Shown one piece after another: positions 12,092 to 24,570 of a stretch of DNA of 64,000 bases; positions within the stretch are counted from its first letter, which is position 1; every line of letters begins with the position of its first letter. The position numbers and the translations under genes were made by a program. Under the pieces are notes generated by a model. The model did not search any database and had not been told where the DNA came from. It saw only the letters and a list, made by a program, of their open reading frames with translations. Source of the stretch: Dichomitus squalens LYAD-421 SS1 (lineage: Eukaryota > Basidiomycota > Agaricomycetes > Polyporales > Polyporaceae); contig NW_006766959.1 of the NCBI RefSeq assembly GCF_000275845.1, forward strand, positions 56,589 through 120,588, given 5' to 3'.

Positions 12092-13059
12092 AGAGTAAAA
12101 GGAAGGGTAGGTGTGAAAGGCCAGGCTCTAGCACACATGAGATAGCGAAGTGTTGGAGCTCCGATAGCGAGGGAACTTGGATTGATTAACGGTAAACCTT
12201 ATTCGGATTGAGGTATCCGCATGCATGGCCTCAACTCGTGACTCCTCTGAGGCAGAGTGGTGGCATCTGCCCAGAAACAGTAAGTAGCAAGCCGATTAGT
12301 AGGACAAAGACATGCTTAGCAAGTAACGGAGAGCACACCTGAAATTGCACGGAAGCCGTTAGTGTCATCATAGACGACATTGCAATTGAGGATCTTCTCT
12401 GTCTATTGGAGAGTATAACGAGTGTTTTCCACGGAAAAAAACCATTGAAGACGGTTCGATGGTGGCTGCGGCTCGTGAAGAAGCAAGCTACAAGATTGGA
12501 ATTCAAGAAGTACGTCGTCATCGACTCTGGCGTCTAGCATGCCAAATCAGGCTGGAAGCGCGCAAGGTCGCTTGCAATTGGATGTCCTCAGACATCCAAA
12601 GCTTTACTTGAGTGTATTGGAAACAGGTTCGCATTGCCTTGCAGCCTAATGGAGGTGTTTGATAAACAACTACGACGTCCCACTTCGTGGCCTTGACTCT
12701 ATAACACGTGACAGACGACGCAGCAGATCCACGCAGTACAGCTCCCTGCCAGAACGCAGCTGTGCGTGTTCCGCCAAAGGGTTTTCAAGAGAAAAAACCA
12801 TCCACATGTTATCAGCTTACGGACTCACATGACACACCAATAATCAGCGCCTACATAACAACGCGCGAAGCAAGCAAGTCGCATTCTAAGGTGACGCGGT
12901 GACGACTGAGGTGAAACCGACCGAGCGAGGTCAGACAAAGGACGATGAGCAAAGGACGATGAGCAAAGGACGATGAGCAAGTTCGATGGGTGGCGGCGGC
13001 AGGTTCAAGACCCATAACTACACCGGCATGACAATGAAGACAAAGGTGCCTCCAGAATG
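12092..13059. other. intergenic between divergent genes, about 1.0 kb
   Basis: Divergent promoter region for the carboxylase (-) and the Ser-rich hypothetical (+). No gene is supported. It contains the 14-bp tandem repeat listed separately. Confidence 0.45.
12937..12978 (+). repeat. 14-bp tandem repeat, three copies
   Basis: The unit aaaggacgatgagc occurs three times in a row without mismatch. It lies about 240 bp upstream of the next coding start and about 80 bp upstream of its TATA element, so it could be part of the upstream regulatory region or a neutral minisatellite. Confidence 0.9.
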
Positions 13060-13066
13060 TATATAA
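13060..13066 (+). promoter_or_regulatory. TATA box of the Ser-rich hypothetical gene
   Basis: TATATAA on the + strand, 151 bp upstream of the ATG at 13217. Confidence 0.5.
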
Positions 13067-13216
13067 CCCAGCCCCATCTCTTCACAGAGTTCCGTCCTTG
13101 CTTGCTCTACTCCCCGGTCCTCTGGTAGCCACCTCCGTGATTGTTCGACCCGGCCTCTCGTTCCATTCAGATCCCCTGAGTGCCTGCCAGGGGCAGAGTA
13201 CGCCCCTCCCGAGAGC

Positions 13217-14158
13217 ATGGACCTCAACACACTGTCGCTACCCTCGACAAGCAATTCCGTAAACGAGGGCGTTCGCATTCCACAGCGCCACTCGAACCAC
13301 AGGCTCGCCACACTGCTCGGCATCTCTGAGGACGAGGACGGAGGGATGTATGATGCGCCCATCTGTGTCCCCGACTCAATATACACAGACGAAGACGACG
13401 ATCTTGCCCAGCTCGGTGGGGTCGCCGAAACGCTCGTGGCGAAGACGCGGGCACCCTCGTTCGGCGGTCACGACGTGTCGGACGAGCAGGCTCTCATCGG
13501 TGGGCCCGACGGGGTGAAGGCGCGAGGGAAGGGGAATGTTCGACAGAGGTTGGCCGGGTTCATGCCCTTCCGCAGGCGGAAGGCCGCTTCAACAACTCTC
13601 TTCGGGCGAGCGATGCTGCCAAGTCGTGTTCCGGAGGGCTCGTCAAGCCATAGAGATCCATCCGAGGATTGGAATGCGATCCAACACGACACGGGTGGAA
13701 GCGGCGGCGGCGGGGAGCAAACGGCAGAGGACGCAGAAACGGCGACTCACGACGAAGGGTTCCACTCTGCGGGCTCAGCCACCGGGCAGTGGATGACTTT
13801 CCCAACCCTCGTTACCCCCATCAAGGCGCAGTCGTTCTCTGCGCCCACAACCCCCAGGCGGTCCCCTCGCAGCGCAAGAAGCAGGCACACCCCGGGATCG
13901 GCCAAGTCGTGGCTGTCTGAACTGTCCGCCTCGAGCGAGCTCAGCGCAATGAGCTCGCTGCGCCGGAAGACTGCCAAGCGGAAGGCTCGGCTCTCGCTGG
14001 AGCCGAATCCGCAGATGAAGTCCATGAAGAAGTCGATACAGCTTCTGGGCCCCGAGGCGGCGGGCGTCGTTGCGAGAGGGACAGACGTGTCTCCGAATAA
14101 GTTGAGGTACATCGACTTTGGTCGGCAGATGAGAGACTACATGAGGCGCTATATGTAG
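13217..14158 (+). CDS. hypothetical Ser/Arg-rich protein, single exon, 313 aa
   Basis: An uninterrupted 313-codon frame beginning MDLNTLSLPSTSNSVNEG and ending DFGRQMRDYMRRYM. It is acidic near the start (SEDEDGG, DEDDDLAQLGG). The middle has a basic stretch GFMPFRRRKAAS, a Gly run, and then Ser/Pro/Arg segments such as TTPRRSPRSARSRHTPGSA and SELSASSELSAMSSLRRKTAKRK. The composition suggests a largely disordered protein with many possible phosphorylation sites; the basic clusters could be nuclear signals. Length, codon use and an upstream TATA box favour a real gene. I do not recognise a domain. Confidence 0.65.
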   Translation: MDLNTLSLPSTSNSVNEGVRIPQRHSNHRLATLLGISEDEDGGMYDAPICVPDSIYTDEDDDLAQLGGVAETLVAKTRAPSFGGHDVSDEQALIGGPDGVKARGKGNVRQRLAGFMPFRRRKAASTTLFGRAMLPSRVPEGSSSHRDPSEDWNAIQHDTGGSGGGGEQTAEDAETATHDEGFHSAGSATGQWMTFPTLVTPIKAQSFSAPTTPRRSPRSARSRHTPGSAKSWLSELSASSELSAMSSLRRKTAKRKARLSLEPNPQMKSMKKSIQLLGPEAAGVVARGTDVSPNKLRYIDFGRQMRDYMRRYM

Positions 14159-15222
14159 ATCATATTGAGCGGATATACCCTTCGAGGCTGATAGGTTATG
14201 TATCGTACTGCGTAACTCGACCTAGGTCTCGGACTTACTGTACAGTGTACTAGTTTTCGCCGTTGCAGCCAGTTAATGCCCTTTCTTGCTGTTGTCCGTT
14301 ATCCACTGGTACGTTGTGAAGCGTAGCCACGGAAGATGAGCGAAAGGAAGCAGACCTTTGTGATGACACTGATGAGTCGGAGTAGGCGACGCTGGAGAGG
14401 GGAGACAAGCGCTTCGCCACAGCCAGATCTACCACCAGCCAAAATGTATGCCACATACCCGGGTCGAACGAGTGACCTCCCCATCACCATCACGGTACAA
14501 GTGGGGCGCGCATACCACTACGCCAATGCGGCAGTTGAATTATTTACTTATTTGCTATTCATGATTTGGGTCGCAAGAGACCGACGGGTCCAGGGACATC
14601 CAGGCTGTAGCCGGCTGAGTGGTGGCTGTATCTTGCCTCCTACCATGTTCACAGCCCCAGAGCGCATGGACGCTCTACACAAACCAAGTCACAACCGACA
14701 GATACTGTACGGACTTCATTGTGACGCCGGCTGACTGCAGATAGCCTTTCTGGATGACGTCGTGTCTTCAAGTAGCGACCGCGGTCCTGCGCACATTCAA
14801 ACATGATCAAACATGGAACCTGGATGCTCACGCTCTCGACCTTCCTAGACCGAAGCCTAATACAAATGGTCAGCTGCCCCATATTGAACAGCTGTTCCGT
14901 GTGCCCCACATCTGTCTCTGCCGGGACAAATGCCGGTGGGCCTTCCCAGGCCAGATGTATTCTAGTCCTGCTCTAGAGGGGTCTTGAGACCTGCGCCCGT
15001 TGCAGCATCTGTCGATATTGACATGCGCGTCGGTGGCCCGACTCTGGAGAGCTTATTCTTGCTGAACCTACATAACCCTGCACGGGACCGTAGCCACACC
15101 CCATCTGTGTTGGCGACTTTCCTGTCTCTGACTGTGCTCTCTTCTGCATCTGGCCCCAGACTTTGTGCCCACTTTCGCTGGCTTCGACGATCATCGTCCA
15201 ACAACACAAGACCTATTTCTCC
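14159..15222. other. intergenic, about 1.06 kb
   Basis: Holds the 3' UTR of the hypothetical gene and the promoter of the COX8 gene. Open frames on both strands are short and without recognisable domains. Confidence 0.45.
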
Positions 15223-15595
15223 ATGTCTCCCCTCGCCCGAGCTAGCCAAACATCCTTCCGTACCCTTGCTAGGACGTCGCCCTCGCACGTGAGGACACTC
15301 TACACGAATAGGGAGCACGTCGCACACAACGTCCGTCCTCTCCTTCCTCTCACCTACCTCTCCTTACTAACGCCCTTTCGCGCGCTTCTGCAGAACTTCC
15401 CCTTCTCCTACGAAAACAAGCGCAAGTTTGCTGTGAAGATAGGTGCCTCGCTCACAGTGGCATTCCTCGTCCCTTTCATCGCCGCAGGCTACCAGCTGTG
15501 AGTATCCTGTCGTTTTGCTCGCGCTCGTGGAAGACATCCCAGAACTGATATAGGGCGACGGTGGCAGGCGGAAGTCCGCTGGCGGCGCGAATTGA
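15223..15595 (+). CDS. COX8: cytochrome c oxidase subunit COX8 (mammalian VIIc type)
   Basis: Small single-span nuclear-encoded subunit of mitochondrial complex IV. Three exons, 15223-15330, 15394-15497 and 15568-15595, join in frame to 79 codons plus stop. The N-terminus MSPLARASQTSFRTLARTS is Arg/Ser-rich without acidic residues, a mitochondrial presequence. The mature part contains the subunit signature NFPFSYENKRKFAVK, then the transmembrane helix IGASLTVAFLVPFIAAGYQ, and ends LRKSAGGAN. The first intron has a branch-like CTAAC, and all introns are GT-AG. The length agrees with fungal Cox8. The last acceptor (15566-15567) was chosen over an earlier AG because it gives the short family-like tail. 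Confidence 0.85.
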
Positions 15596-18500
15596 GGAGA
15601 CGATGCTGCACTTCTGCGAGTGCGAGCTGAGGCAACGGCCGAGAGTATGAGCTTCGAATTTGGTTAATTTCCGGAATGTGCGAAGACGGGTAGTGGTGAG
15701 GGAGAGGACAATCGCCCATGGGCGGTGGACCGAAACGTATTCTGTATCATAGTCGCTGTTCTGCATGGCACACTTTCTATTGCATATCATTGTTCTAAAT
15801 CCCTGCGAAGCGCCTCTTCAGCAAGTATCTCAAGTGTCCTTGTTTCAAGGCCGAGGTTTCGGATTCACGGGGATCCCGTCTTCATGTCATCCATACTACG
15901 GAAACCTTCCTTATCCAGCTCTACAAGTTGCTCGTTCGGACAAGCATAACGCTTCGTTGCCAACCCGGAAGAAGCTGGATCGCGTCTTCTCGTGTTCCGT
16001 TCTGGCGTCCGAATCGACGTCCGAACGTTGAGAAGGAGAGCGACTTGAATGGTAGCGAGCGGGTTCGCTGGCGCCATGCGCACGGTGCCGGCAGCGAAAT
16101 GCTCGCATTAAGATTTGTCAAGGGCAAACAAGATGATGGTCACCGTTGGGTATATACCCTATAGCAGTCAGTCCTCGACAGTCCTCGGTAGAAGGCAGAT
16201 TGAGAGTGGCTCACCACTAACGCGACTAAACACCCTTCTGTGAACTATAGTACTCCGTTGTACCATATTCCGAGCCCCAAATCAATGGAACCAAGATCAT
16301 CTGTCGATAGGTATCGGATAGCTTGAAAGAGACAATATTCAATTATGTAAGTATGGGGATTAGTGGGACTCGGTTGTGCTTCTTTGGCATAGTCTCGTTT
16401 CATGCGGGTCCCTCCACCAACTTCGCTATGATCAAGCGATGACTCAATAATTCAAACCATATTCCGGGCAGCTAATCTCCCAGGGCTTTGTAGCGCAATG
16501 GGGACACGTATAGTCGTCTGACGATGCTTATAACCACTGGAGTCCCGGTGCGGAATCCTCGCAGCCACTGGCGAGCGCTTCAAGGCGGACGAAACCGGGG
16601 ATCGCCACATGGCATGCCGCCTGTTGCCGCTGTCAGAGCGCCGGAACGAACAAGCAGTACTTCCGTCCTCCATCTCCTCGCCTGTCAGTAGCTGCTATTT
16701 TCCATGTAACCTCATGCGTCTCCACTAGTGACACTGAAGGAACTTCCTGAACAATGGTTAATCTTTGCTCGATATCTGCACCATCTAGCGTCTCCATCTG
16801 GCGCAAAGTTCCATCTCTGCAGAGAATTATCCATGACGACCTGTTCTCGAGTGTAGCGGTGTGCAGGGTATGGGCAAGAGGAATCTGCTCATCCCTTCGG
16901 TATCGTGTTTGGGGGTGCTCAGCGAGTATTTTCAATCTATCTCTGGTCATTGTATCGACTTCCTTCGAAACATTGATTGCACATGGAGGGATGTTTGGAC
17001 TGCAGCACCGAAAGCGATCTTGGCTTGAAGGTGAGTCACGGTATTCTGACTATAACCATTGCATACTCCTGTTCTGTACTGTCTTGTGTTGTGTCTTCTC
17101 TGGGCGGATATCCAGGTATCTCCTGTCATTGTGTGCGTGTGCATTATTAAATTTGCTCTATCACGCAACATGTGCTGGCTCCAATGAGCCCAGTCTCTGC
17201 CAATGTAGACTGATCCCCCAGATTTCTCGTCACTGGGGAGTAGCGTTCATCAACTTAATCCCTTCTGTCCCTGGCTCATGTTGTGTGGTTGCTTACCTTT
17301 GGACGGCCTAGATCGATTCCATCCGTCGTTCGAAGTCGGCAAATGTAGGCTGTCGGGATCGTGGCGCACCGGTGAGACGAAACCCTTTGTTTCACTCCGG
17401 CGGAAGCATGAAAACCATGCTTGTTAGCCAATGGCTCCATTGTTCGGCAACTCGCCTCCGGGTACGCATGTGGCCGTCCCTCTATTCCCGTAAATTACGT
17501 TGTGTGCGAACGCAGGTAAGAGCCTTACCTGACACGGGGCGAGCAAGAAGGCCTACCACATGTCTCCGTGCCTCCCTCCTCCTTTCGCGCCAGCTTTGCT
17601 ATGCGTCGCTCACGGCGGTTTTCATACAGACGAACACGCACCACATGCTCAGGGCGTGCGTGACGTGGAAACCCCACCCTTACGCCCCAAGCACGGCACT
17701 TTCTCGCGACCAATCACTATCAGCCTACAAGCGGGTTCACTCAGTCATAGCTCGGCTCGGCGACTAGAGCCCCTTAAGAAGCGGCCCAGTCTGATTTCGG
17801 CCGTCTTTCCCCGGATTACAAGGTGAGTTCCGCCAACCCTTCTCTCGCCCGCAGTTAGTCTTCATGTCTATCCTGATCATATGCGATCATGCACCGTACA
17901 ATGCTATATGTACCGCATCCCTTCATTGATCATCTTTCAGAAGCGAGCGCTCTGGTGACAGCTCCCTGCTTGCGTTAGAGATCGGCAGCGCCACGTCGTA
18001 TGATGCGCCGTATAATTGCGCGTTCGGATGCGCTATGTGGCACTCCATGAACCTGTGGCTACCGTGGCACAATCAGTGTCCTTAGCCAACACATCTGTCC
18101 GGCTCTTGGAGTTCCTTCGCTGGCGTGATTCCAGGATTCCGGGCTGATGCAGCGGCGTATGGGTCACAGACCGCTGCGTGCATGGGCGCCATGGTGAGTC
18201 GTGAGACAAGCACTTCCGCTTTGGGGCGTATCATATCATCATTGACTTCATGTCTCTCACTTGGGATCCACCGTCTTGTACCTAGTGGCTGACACGAAGT
18301 CAGCGCGGAGCCGCGGCGACGTCCACGCAGCTACTGTACATGCGCATGGCTTCGGACCTTATACTATTTGGACCTTGGGTGCTTGGCTTTTGGCAGCGAC
18401 TGGAGGCTGTTGGGACATGACTCTGGAGCCCTTCTCGTTAGCTTACGTCATCTTACCGCCTCCCACGACAGTTGAAGCCCTTATTCCCCTCGGACGCCGG

Positions 18501-19833
18501 TACCGCAAGTTCAGGGCGCGCAAAGTTCGTACACCGTTCATTATGTGCATGGCGAGGCCTGGAATACCTTCCGAGGGATACAACGCTCCGAAGCAGCCCC
18601 AATTGATGACTTCGATCCGCCCTCCTTGAAGCTTGGTGAGCGAAGGCACCGAAATTTCACCAACGCTGGAGCTTCTTGGGCATCTCCGCCCCGCCCCATG
18701 TGCTTTTGCCCTGACATCTATTGTAATCACGAGATAAGCCCCTTGCCTGACTAAGGAATTCTCGTCGTTACCGCCCCTCCTCGTGTACTTGCTCGTCCAG
18801 TCAGGACACAGAGGGGACATGGCGATCTCTCTCAGGTGTTCATCATTGTGGCGCCCGACAGCCCTAAAGAGCGTCTATTCCGGGGGTTCTACCTGCGCAC
18901 GAGACGACGGACGCATCTCCGGTGTGGCGATTTCGAAGGTACGCGCGCCCGTTTGTCTGTTCCGGTGTTCAAACTGAGCGTAGCCATATCCGTGCGGGTC
19001 GCCACTCCTCTTCCAGCAGATCAGAGATCCGCAGCGCCGGGAATCGCCAGCCTCGGCATTCCGAGCCTCCGTGTGCCATTCGCCCATTATCTCGTCCTTA
19101 CGGCGAAGGAATACGGTGGAGCAGTAAGTCTAGGTCCATCGGTCCACGAGCCCGTGACTCCACAGGAAATAACGTACTTCCCTGCGCAGATCGCCTGGAC
19201 GACAGTCCAATCCGCTTTGGTGCCGTGCTGGTGCCGGAAAACGCAGCAAGAGAATTGCAGGGATATACATCGATGCTCCCAGCAGATTTCTTACACTCAA
19301 GCGTTCAGGACACGAGCTCCACGTATGTCGCCAGATGACTTGGTGCCCTTCGGGGCGCCAAGCCGTCCGAATCGGCATGTGCTCAAGAAAGAAGCCAGGG
19401 TCCGATCCCGCGTCCGAGCAGCTGGTGCCACCATAAAGTCCTTGGGCATCTCGCGTCTCTACTCACTCATATCATTATCGGAGACCTACTGAATTGGGGT
19501 ATATTCTTCCCGCAAACAAGCGTTTCGCTCCTCATCCCTACGCCGCTATGGCTTGTGGGGTGGCTGATGTCGCGCAGACTTCCCCCGAGTGGACACCTAT
19601 GTCAAAAGAGACCATACTCTGTTGGATCTGCACCGGTCATCGGTGCGCCCATGTGCCTCACGTTCTCATGGGCCGCCGGGGAGGACTATTGCCACTGTCC
19701 TTGAGTGGAAGCCCTACCATGCTGGCCCACTCTGCATGCGCCCACGCACCATCTGATTCACAGCCAGCGGCACGCTTTACGGACGCCCGGCGCCATTCTG
19801 TTCCACCTCTCGGATTCGCAGACACAGCGGTAC
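15596..19833. other. 4.2 kb stretch without a defensible gene
   Basis: Many frames of 60-220 codons are open but none shows a family motif or a consistent splice chain. Two segments look like decayed coding DNA. One is the minus frame 16633-16950 (105 codons, MTRDRLKILAEHPQTRYRRD...). The other is a + frame at about 19474-19716 reading LLNWGIFFPQTSVSLLIPTP and LWLVGWLMSRRLPPSG, like the end of a multi-pass transporter. I call neither a gene. Confidence 0.4.
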
Positions 19834-19840
19834 TATAAAT
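19834..19840 (+). promoter_or_regulatory. TATA box of the GH16 gene
   Basis: TATAAAT on the + strand, 164 bp upstream of the ATG at 19998. Confidence 0.5.
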
Positions 19841-19997
19841 GTAGCTGGTCTCGACCTCGGCCTTCCTCGCTGCGAGCTGCATCCCTCCATAACTCCCCTC
19901 CTCTCGAGCCTGAGTTCGAGGCCTTCCAGCTCGCGCATCCAGCGTCCCCTTCCCCTCATCGATCCCTTCCTTTCCGTCTCACTTCTCCTGCTACAAG

Positions 19998-21581
19998 ATG
20001 TACGCGCTCCTATCGTTACTTATTCTGGCTAGCCTTGGAGTCAATGCTTTCGGCGCAACGTACTCCCAGTCCGACAGCCACACGGGGACTGGATTCCTCA
20101 AGTCGTTCACCCACGAGGCAATTTCCGACCCTACACACGGTCGAGTGTACGTAGGCGTTCCGTATTGTCTACCCCGGTTCCGCGCTGCGGATGTGCGGAC
20201 CGATATCGTTGTTTTGATCCGTCGCTGACATGTCCCGACTTCTACTTCTGTAGGAATTATGTGGATCAGTCGACCGCCCTTGCGAAGAACCTCACCTTTG
20301 CGAGTGGGGACACGTTCATCATCCGCGCCGACCACACCACGACCCTGAGCTCAAGTGGCCCCGGACGGGACTCGGTCAGACTGCAGAGCAATAAGCAATA
20401 CACGACCCACGTTACCATGTTAGTATTCCGTTTCTGTATGTTTTGGCTCTCACAGTGGCATATCTAATCGTGGACATCTCTTGGCCTGTGCTCTGCGCAG
20501 TTGGAACATCCGCCATATGCCACAAGGATGCGGGTGAGTCTCGAGAGAACCGCACCGGTAGTAGAGCGTAGGTTGACACGTATGTCTACTGTAGCACCTG
20601 GCCCGCTGTGTGGGAGGTCGGCGCTGACTGGCCCAACAATGGTCAGTGTTCTCACGGCGCCACTACACCCACACCTCGTGATCCTCACTGCGTCCCCTAT
20701 AGGTGAAGTGGACATCCTCGAGGGCGTCAACGACCAGTCGCCCAATCAGGCCACGCTGCACACGAGCTCAGGTCCGTCGAATCATAACATTGTATTCATG
20801 GTATCTCCTTACTTAGACGTCCATGTATCTCTAGGGTGTTCGATGCCGTCATCGCGCGATCAATCAGGGTGGGTTCTGCCCCCTTTCTCGTCGACGACCT
20901 GCGCTTCCATTTGAGCTGTCTCTTGTCCTCCCGCGCATGTCTTCGCAGATCACGATGACATACTGATCCATACCAACTGGACAGGAATTCTGTCGGAAAC
21001 AACTGCGATACTGCCTCCACCAACAACGCCGGGTGCGGGGTCCAGGTGACCCAATCGAATAGCTACGGCCCCTCATTCAATTCGAATGGCGGCGGCTGGT
21101 ACGCGATGGAGCGCACCGACACCGAGGTCAAGGTCTGGTTCTGGCCCCGCAACGGCAACGTCCCTTCTGACGTCGCGAACGGCGAAACCACCATCGACAC
21201 CGACGGCTGGGTAAGTTTGTCACAACTTTGCTTGTTCGACCCGGCGTTCCGCCTCGGAGCAGAGCAGATCTGACACGCAACGCTGCTCGTTCATCAGGGC
21301 CAACCCTTCGCGTACTTCCCGGACACAGACTGCGACATCAACTCCCACTTCGGGCCGCAGAACCTGATCATCAATCTCACGTTCTGCGGCGACTGGGCTG
21401 GCGCCGTTTTCGACTCTGACAACTGCCCTGGCGACTGTGCTAGTGCGTACTGGTTTCTCCGTGCACCTCTACGAGCCCCCATGCTAACGCCCCGTCGCTC
21501 CCACCAGCCTATGTCAATGAGAACCCCGCCGCGTTCACGAACGCGTACTTCGACATTGCCTGGCTCAAGATCTACGAGTGA
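19998..21581 (+). CDS. secreted GH16 endo-1,3(4)-beta-glucanase
   Basis: Extracellular glycoside hydrolase family 16 enzyme of the laminarinase/mixed-linkage glucanase group common in wood-decay basidiomycetes, acting on 1,3- and 1,3/1,4-beta-glucans. Signal peptide MYALLSLLILASLGVNAFG is followed by ATYSQSDSHTGTGFLKSF. Later exons give NYVDQSTALAKNLTFASGD, VTIWNIRHMPQGCGTWPAVW and WPNNGEVDILEGVNDQSP. The GEVDILE core supplies the nucleophile Glu, the helper Asp and the acid/base Glu. The remaining exons read CSMPSSRDQSG-NSVGNNCDTAS, the long sheet segment GGGWYAMERTDTEVKVWFWP, and the close FTNAYFDIAWLKIYE at the stop 21579-21581. About eight short introns. The catalytic motif and conserved cysteines are intact, so the enzyme should be active. 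Confidence 0.92.
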
Positions 21582-22243
21582 AGCACTCGTTCCAACTGCG
21601 CTCCCTCGTTTGCCATGAAACCCTCGTCACGACCGTCACGAATTATATTATAGATGCGAAAACGTTCCACTGTCAATCATCCACGTCTCGCTCTCATGTC
21701 TCTACTCGTGTATCATCATCCGCTCTCTAACCGGTGTAAATGTAGTATCTTGGGTCAGGGGCTTATCTGCTGTATCGTCTATTCCGAGTCGTGCAATGCA
21801 AATGTGAGCTGGGTTCTCGATGCAATGCCATGCCGCGTAAACCTTTGGCCAAGTGTGTACTAGAGCAGATGAGTCCGAGGTTTCAGCGGAGGGTTCCTGG
21901 TCAGGGGCAATCTTCGTGGGCAGCGCTCCCCAAGCATAGCATACCGTACACTTCACTGTCATAGAGGCAGCACCGTTAGCTCACTGCAACAGTCAATAAG
22001 ACCAAACATGTGTCGACAGGACTTCCATGAGAGTCAAGGGATTGTACATAGCTCGCAACATGACCCAGATCTATCAAGCTGAGCTCAGCGACTCCTTCGC
22101 ATCATGGGACAATGTTGCTACATACAACTCCTCTCTAGGTGGTCTGTTCATCACGTATCCCATGTATCCCAGGGCATATCTTACGTATCAATCTACTTTC
22201 TTTTACACGGGTAACTGGACAGGACATCGCGTTGCCGTGGCGC
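21582..22243. other. intergenic between convergent genes, 662 bp
   Basis: Between the glucanase stop (+) and the first reductase stop (-), so it should hold two 3' UTRs. Nothing else is recognisable. Confidence 0.45.
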
Positions 22244-23685
22244 CTAAGCCTCGTATTCAGCCAGCCAACCCCTTGTCTTGTAGTAGTCAAGTGTATCCTT
22301 CAGCGTGTCTGGCAGGACCCTAAACTGGATCCCCAAGATGTGCTTCGCCTTCTCATTGGAGCAAATTCGTCTTGGCAGGTCCGCGCCCCGCTTCGGGTCA
22401 CCCTTGTCCAACTTCGGGAAGTAACCATATTCGGCGGCTTTGTTGCCTATGTGAATTAGAATTATCAGCAGATGAGATTAACAGCCAGCATATGTACAGG
22501 TATCAAGTGCGCTACACTTACGCCAGTCTTGCCATGTGCACCAATCTGGAAGCAGTATGACCATTCAGTCCAATTTTGCTGGAAAGCATACGAGAACGAA
22601 CGTACGGGATGACACAATGATCCGCTCCCCACCAGCTGCCTCGACCTCGAGCGCTTTGATGTGGGCCTCAGCTGCGTCGCGAGGGTCGACATAGTTGATG
22701 CCAGACGCATTCATAGCGTCCCACATGGGATTACTGACTAACATCAAATAGAATAAACCTGCGGTAGAAGGGATATTTTCCAGTGATGGGGGATCCTCCA
22801 CTGTCGGCTAGGCGATCAAGATCAAAGTCAGCATAGCAAGTCTGTCGCTGAATAGCTGTACAGGCTCACCCCGATCACCCAGGCCAAGGGTATCGTAACA
22901 ATGTCCCAGACAATCTCGCTCTTGTGCTTTTCGTAGAAATTCCAAGCCGCTAGGACATGTCATCAGTACCGTGGCCCCGCCGCATCTTATACAGACTGAC
23001 GGAGGGCATACCTTTCTCTGCTAGAACCTTGCTCGCGCCGTAGATGTACATCCCGTTCGCCTCGTTCTTCTTCTCCTCCACAATCTTGACGGCGTCCTCC
23101 GCCCAGTTGTCCTCAGTATATGTGCGCGCTTCAGCTTGCACGACCGCGCGGACCGACGACGTGATGACTACACGTTTTAAGTCTGTTCTGCGGATGGGAG
23201 ACACATCAATCTCGGAACGACTCGACATCAGCCACGAGTGATCCGTGCGCACCCATGTGCGAGGGCGCTCTTCAACACCCCGAGTGTACCTTCCACCGCG
23301 GGTCTTATAAGGAAGTCAACGTCCTGGACGAGGTTTGTCAGGGGCGACGCGATGTGTACGATGCCAGTCACACCCTTGACTGCGTCATCGAATGCGTGCT
23401 CCTGCAGTGGTAGAAGTCCGGGGATGCTGATTAGCTTCGGCGAATATCAAGATTGCGCAGGAGACTTACAGCACTTATGTCCGGAACCAACACATACTCA
23501 ATGTTTTTGACGTGTGTGGGGAGCTTCTCCTCGAATATCTTCACGAATGCGTTTCCCTTCTCCTTGGTGCGCACGACGCCACGCACCAAGTACCCGCGTT
23601 CAAGGAGAAGCTTGCTAACCCACACGCCGAGGTACCCATTAGCACCGGTCACGAGGATCTTCTCTGGGGCAGCAATAGTGGGCAT
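22244..23685 (-). CDS. NAD(P)-dependent DFR/ketoreductase-like short-chain reductase, copy 1
   Basis: Extended short-chain dehydrogenase of the dihydroflavonol reductase/Gre2 type, reducing carbonyl groups of small metabolites with NAD(P)H. ATG at 23685 gives the nucleotide-binding start KILVTGANGYLGVWVSKLLL (TGxNGYxG) and RGYLVRGVVRT. Then come EHAFDDAVKGVTGIVHIASP, VVITSSVRAVVQ with the catalytic Ser region, and YIYGASKVLAEK carrying the YxxxK active site. The C-terminal half reads GINYVDPRDAAEAHIKALEV, then ICSNEKAKHILG and a tail ending GWLAEYEA at stop 22244. It has several introns. It is a close paralogue of the gene at 33574 on the same strand; the two flank the Tnp2 transposon. Substrate unknown. 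Confidence 0.86.
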
Positions 23686-24563
23686 CTTGCAGAGCTAATC
23701 TGTTGGAGGGGACGAACGTTGAAAATGGTCAATAAGTTAGTCTGTTGCAGACGGACGTTGAAACAACTATATGTGGTCTCACGGAAGAGATTACCTAAGG
23801 GGCTGTGATCGATGCTGGAGTTCTACTATCGAGACGATCAGAAACAATGTGAGCGCTTGCAACAGGGAACTTCTGGCGAGGACGCCATAGTACACGATGA
23901 TGTAAGATCGCAACAGGGGACTCGGGATGGTGACGGTAGGGCTGCTTACCGCTCAACTCTTTGAGTCCAGCGCATTCTATCCAGGACTGGTCCTTTCTAC
24001 ACATAGCCGAACATAACCGAGTGATAGTGGCGTTGTTTTCCTTGACACCGTCGTGGAGACCTGCGAGAGGTATGAGTCCTAATCGCATTCCAGCTCTGGT
24101 TCCTAGTGCGGCCTTTCATAATAGATACCGAGATAGCAGGATTGTCCAGCTTTCGAGACATATACGCTAAGCCAGAGCTTGCAAGAGAGACGGACGCAGG
24201 AGACAGATATTTGTGTGCTCGACGAAAGGAAATTAGCGCAGGGCGATCAATCTTGGCGTCTACTACCGGCTACATAGTCATCCCTTGTCGGGGCGAGGAA
24301 GGCCTCATCAGTAAACCGTGCATTGGCTTAATGGCTTAGCGCCTTAAGCCACTTAGCTCTCCCACGCATATCTTCCAGCTGCTCACCCTCGACTCTGTAC
24401 AACGTGCGGCATACGTTCCAATGATTGAGCAGAGCAGAGTGAGAGACCTATTAGAACCTGTGCATACGTTGTGACAGAGGCCGACACCCCCGACAACGGT
24501 GCAGAACGTTTCTGCACTCGTCCATCTTAGTCGTCTTCAAGCATCTTGATGGAGCATCTTAAT
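23686..24563. other. intergenic, left flank of the transposon
   Basis: Promoter side of reductase copy 1 and the pre-insertion target region. It contains a CTTAA-rich inverted repeat at 24325-24350. No coding region is supported. Confidence 0.45.
24325..24350. repeat. CTTAA-rich inverted repeat
   Basis: Arms ggcttaa (24325-24331) and ttaagcc (24344-24350) form a short hairpin. Similar CTTAA-rich palindromic DNA lies beyond the right end of the transposon at 33246-33282. Confidence 0.6.
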
Positions 24564-24570
24564 GCTTACG
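24564..24570 (+). repeat. 7-bp target site duplication, left copy
   Basis: GCTTACG directly abuts the left terminal inverted repeat. The same seven bases follow the right terminus at 33208-33214. Confidence 0.8.

Noticed and set aside
16754..17311. 185-codon + frame
   Set aside because: Cys/Ser/Leu-rich without domain or splice partner; the opposite strand is equally open.
18836..19492. 218-codon + frame
   Set aside because: No recognisable domain, and parts of the sequence resemble decayed DNA in a different frame.
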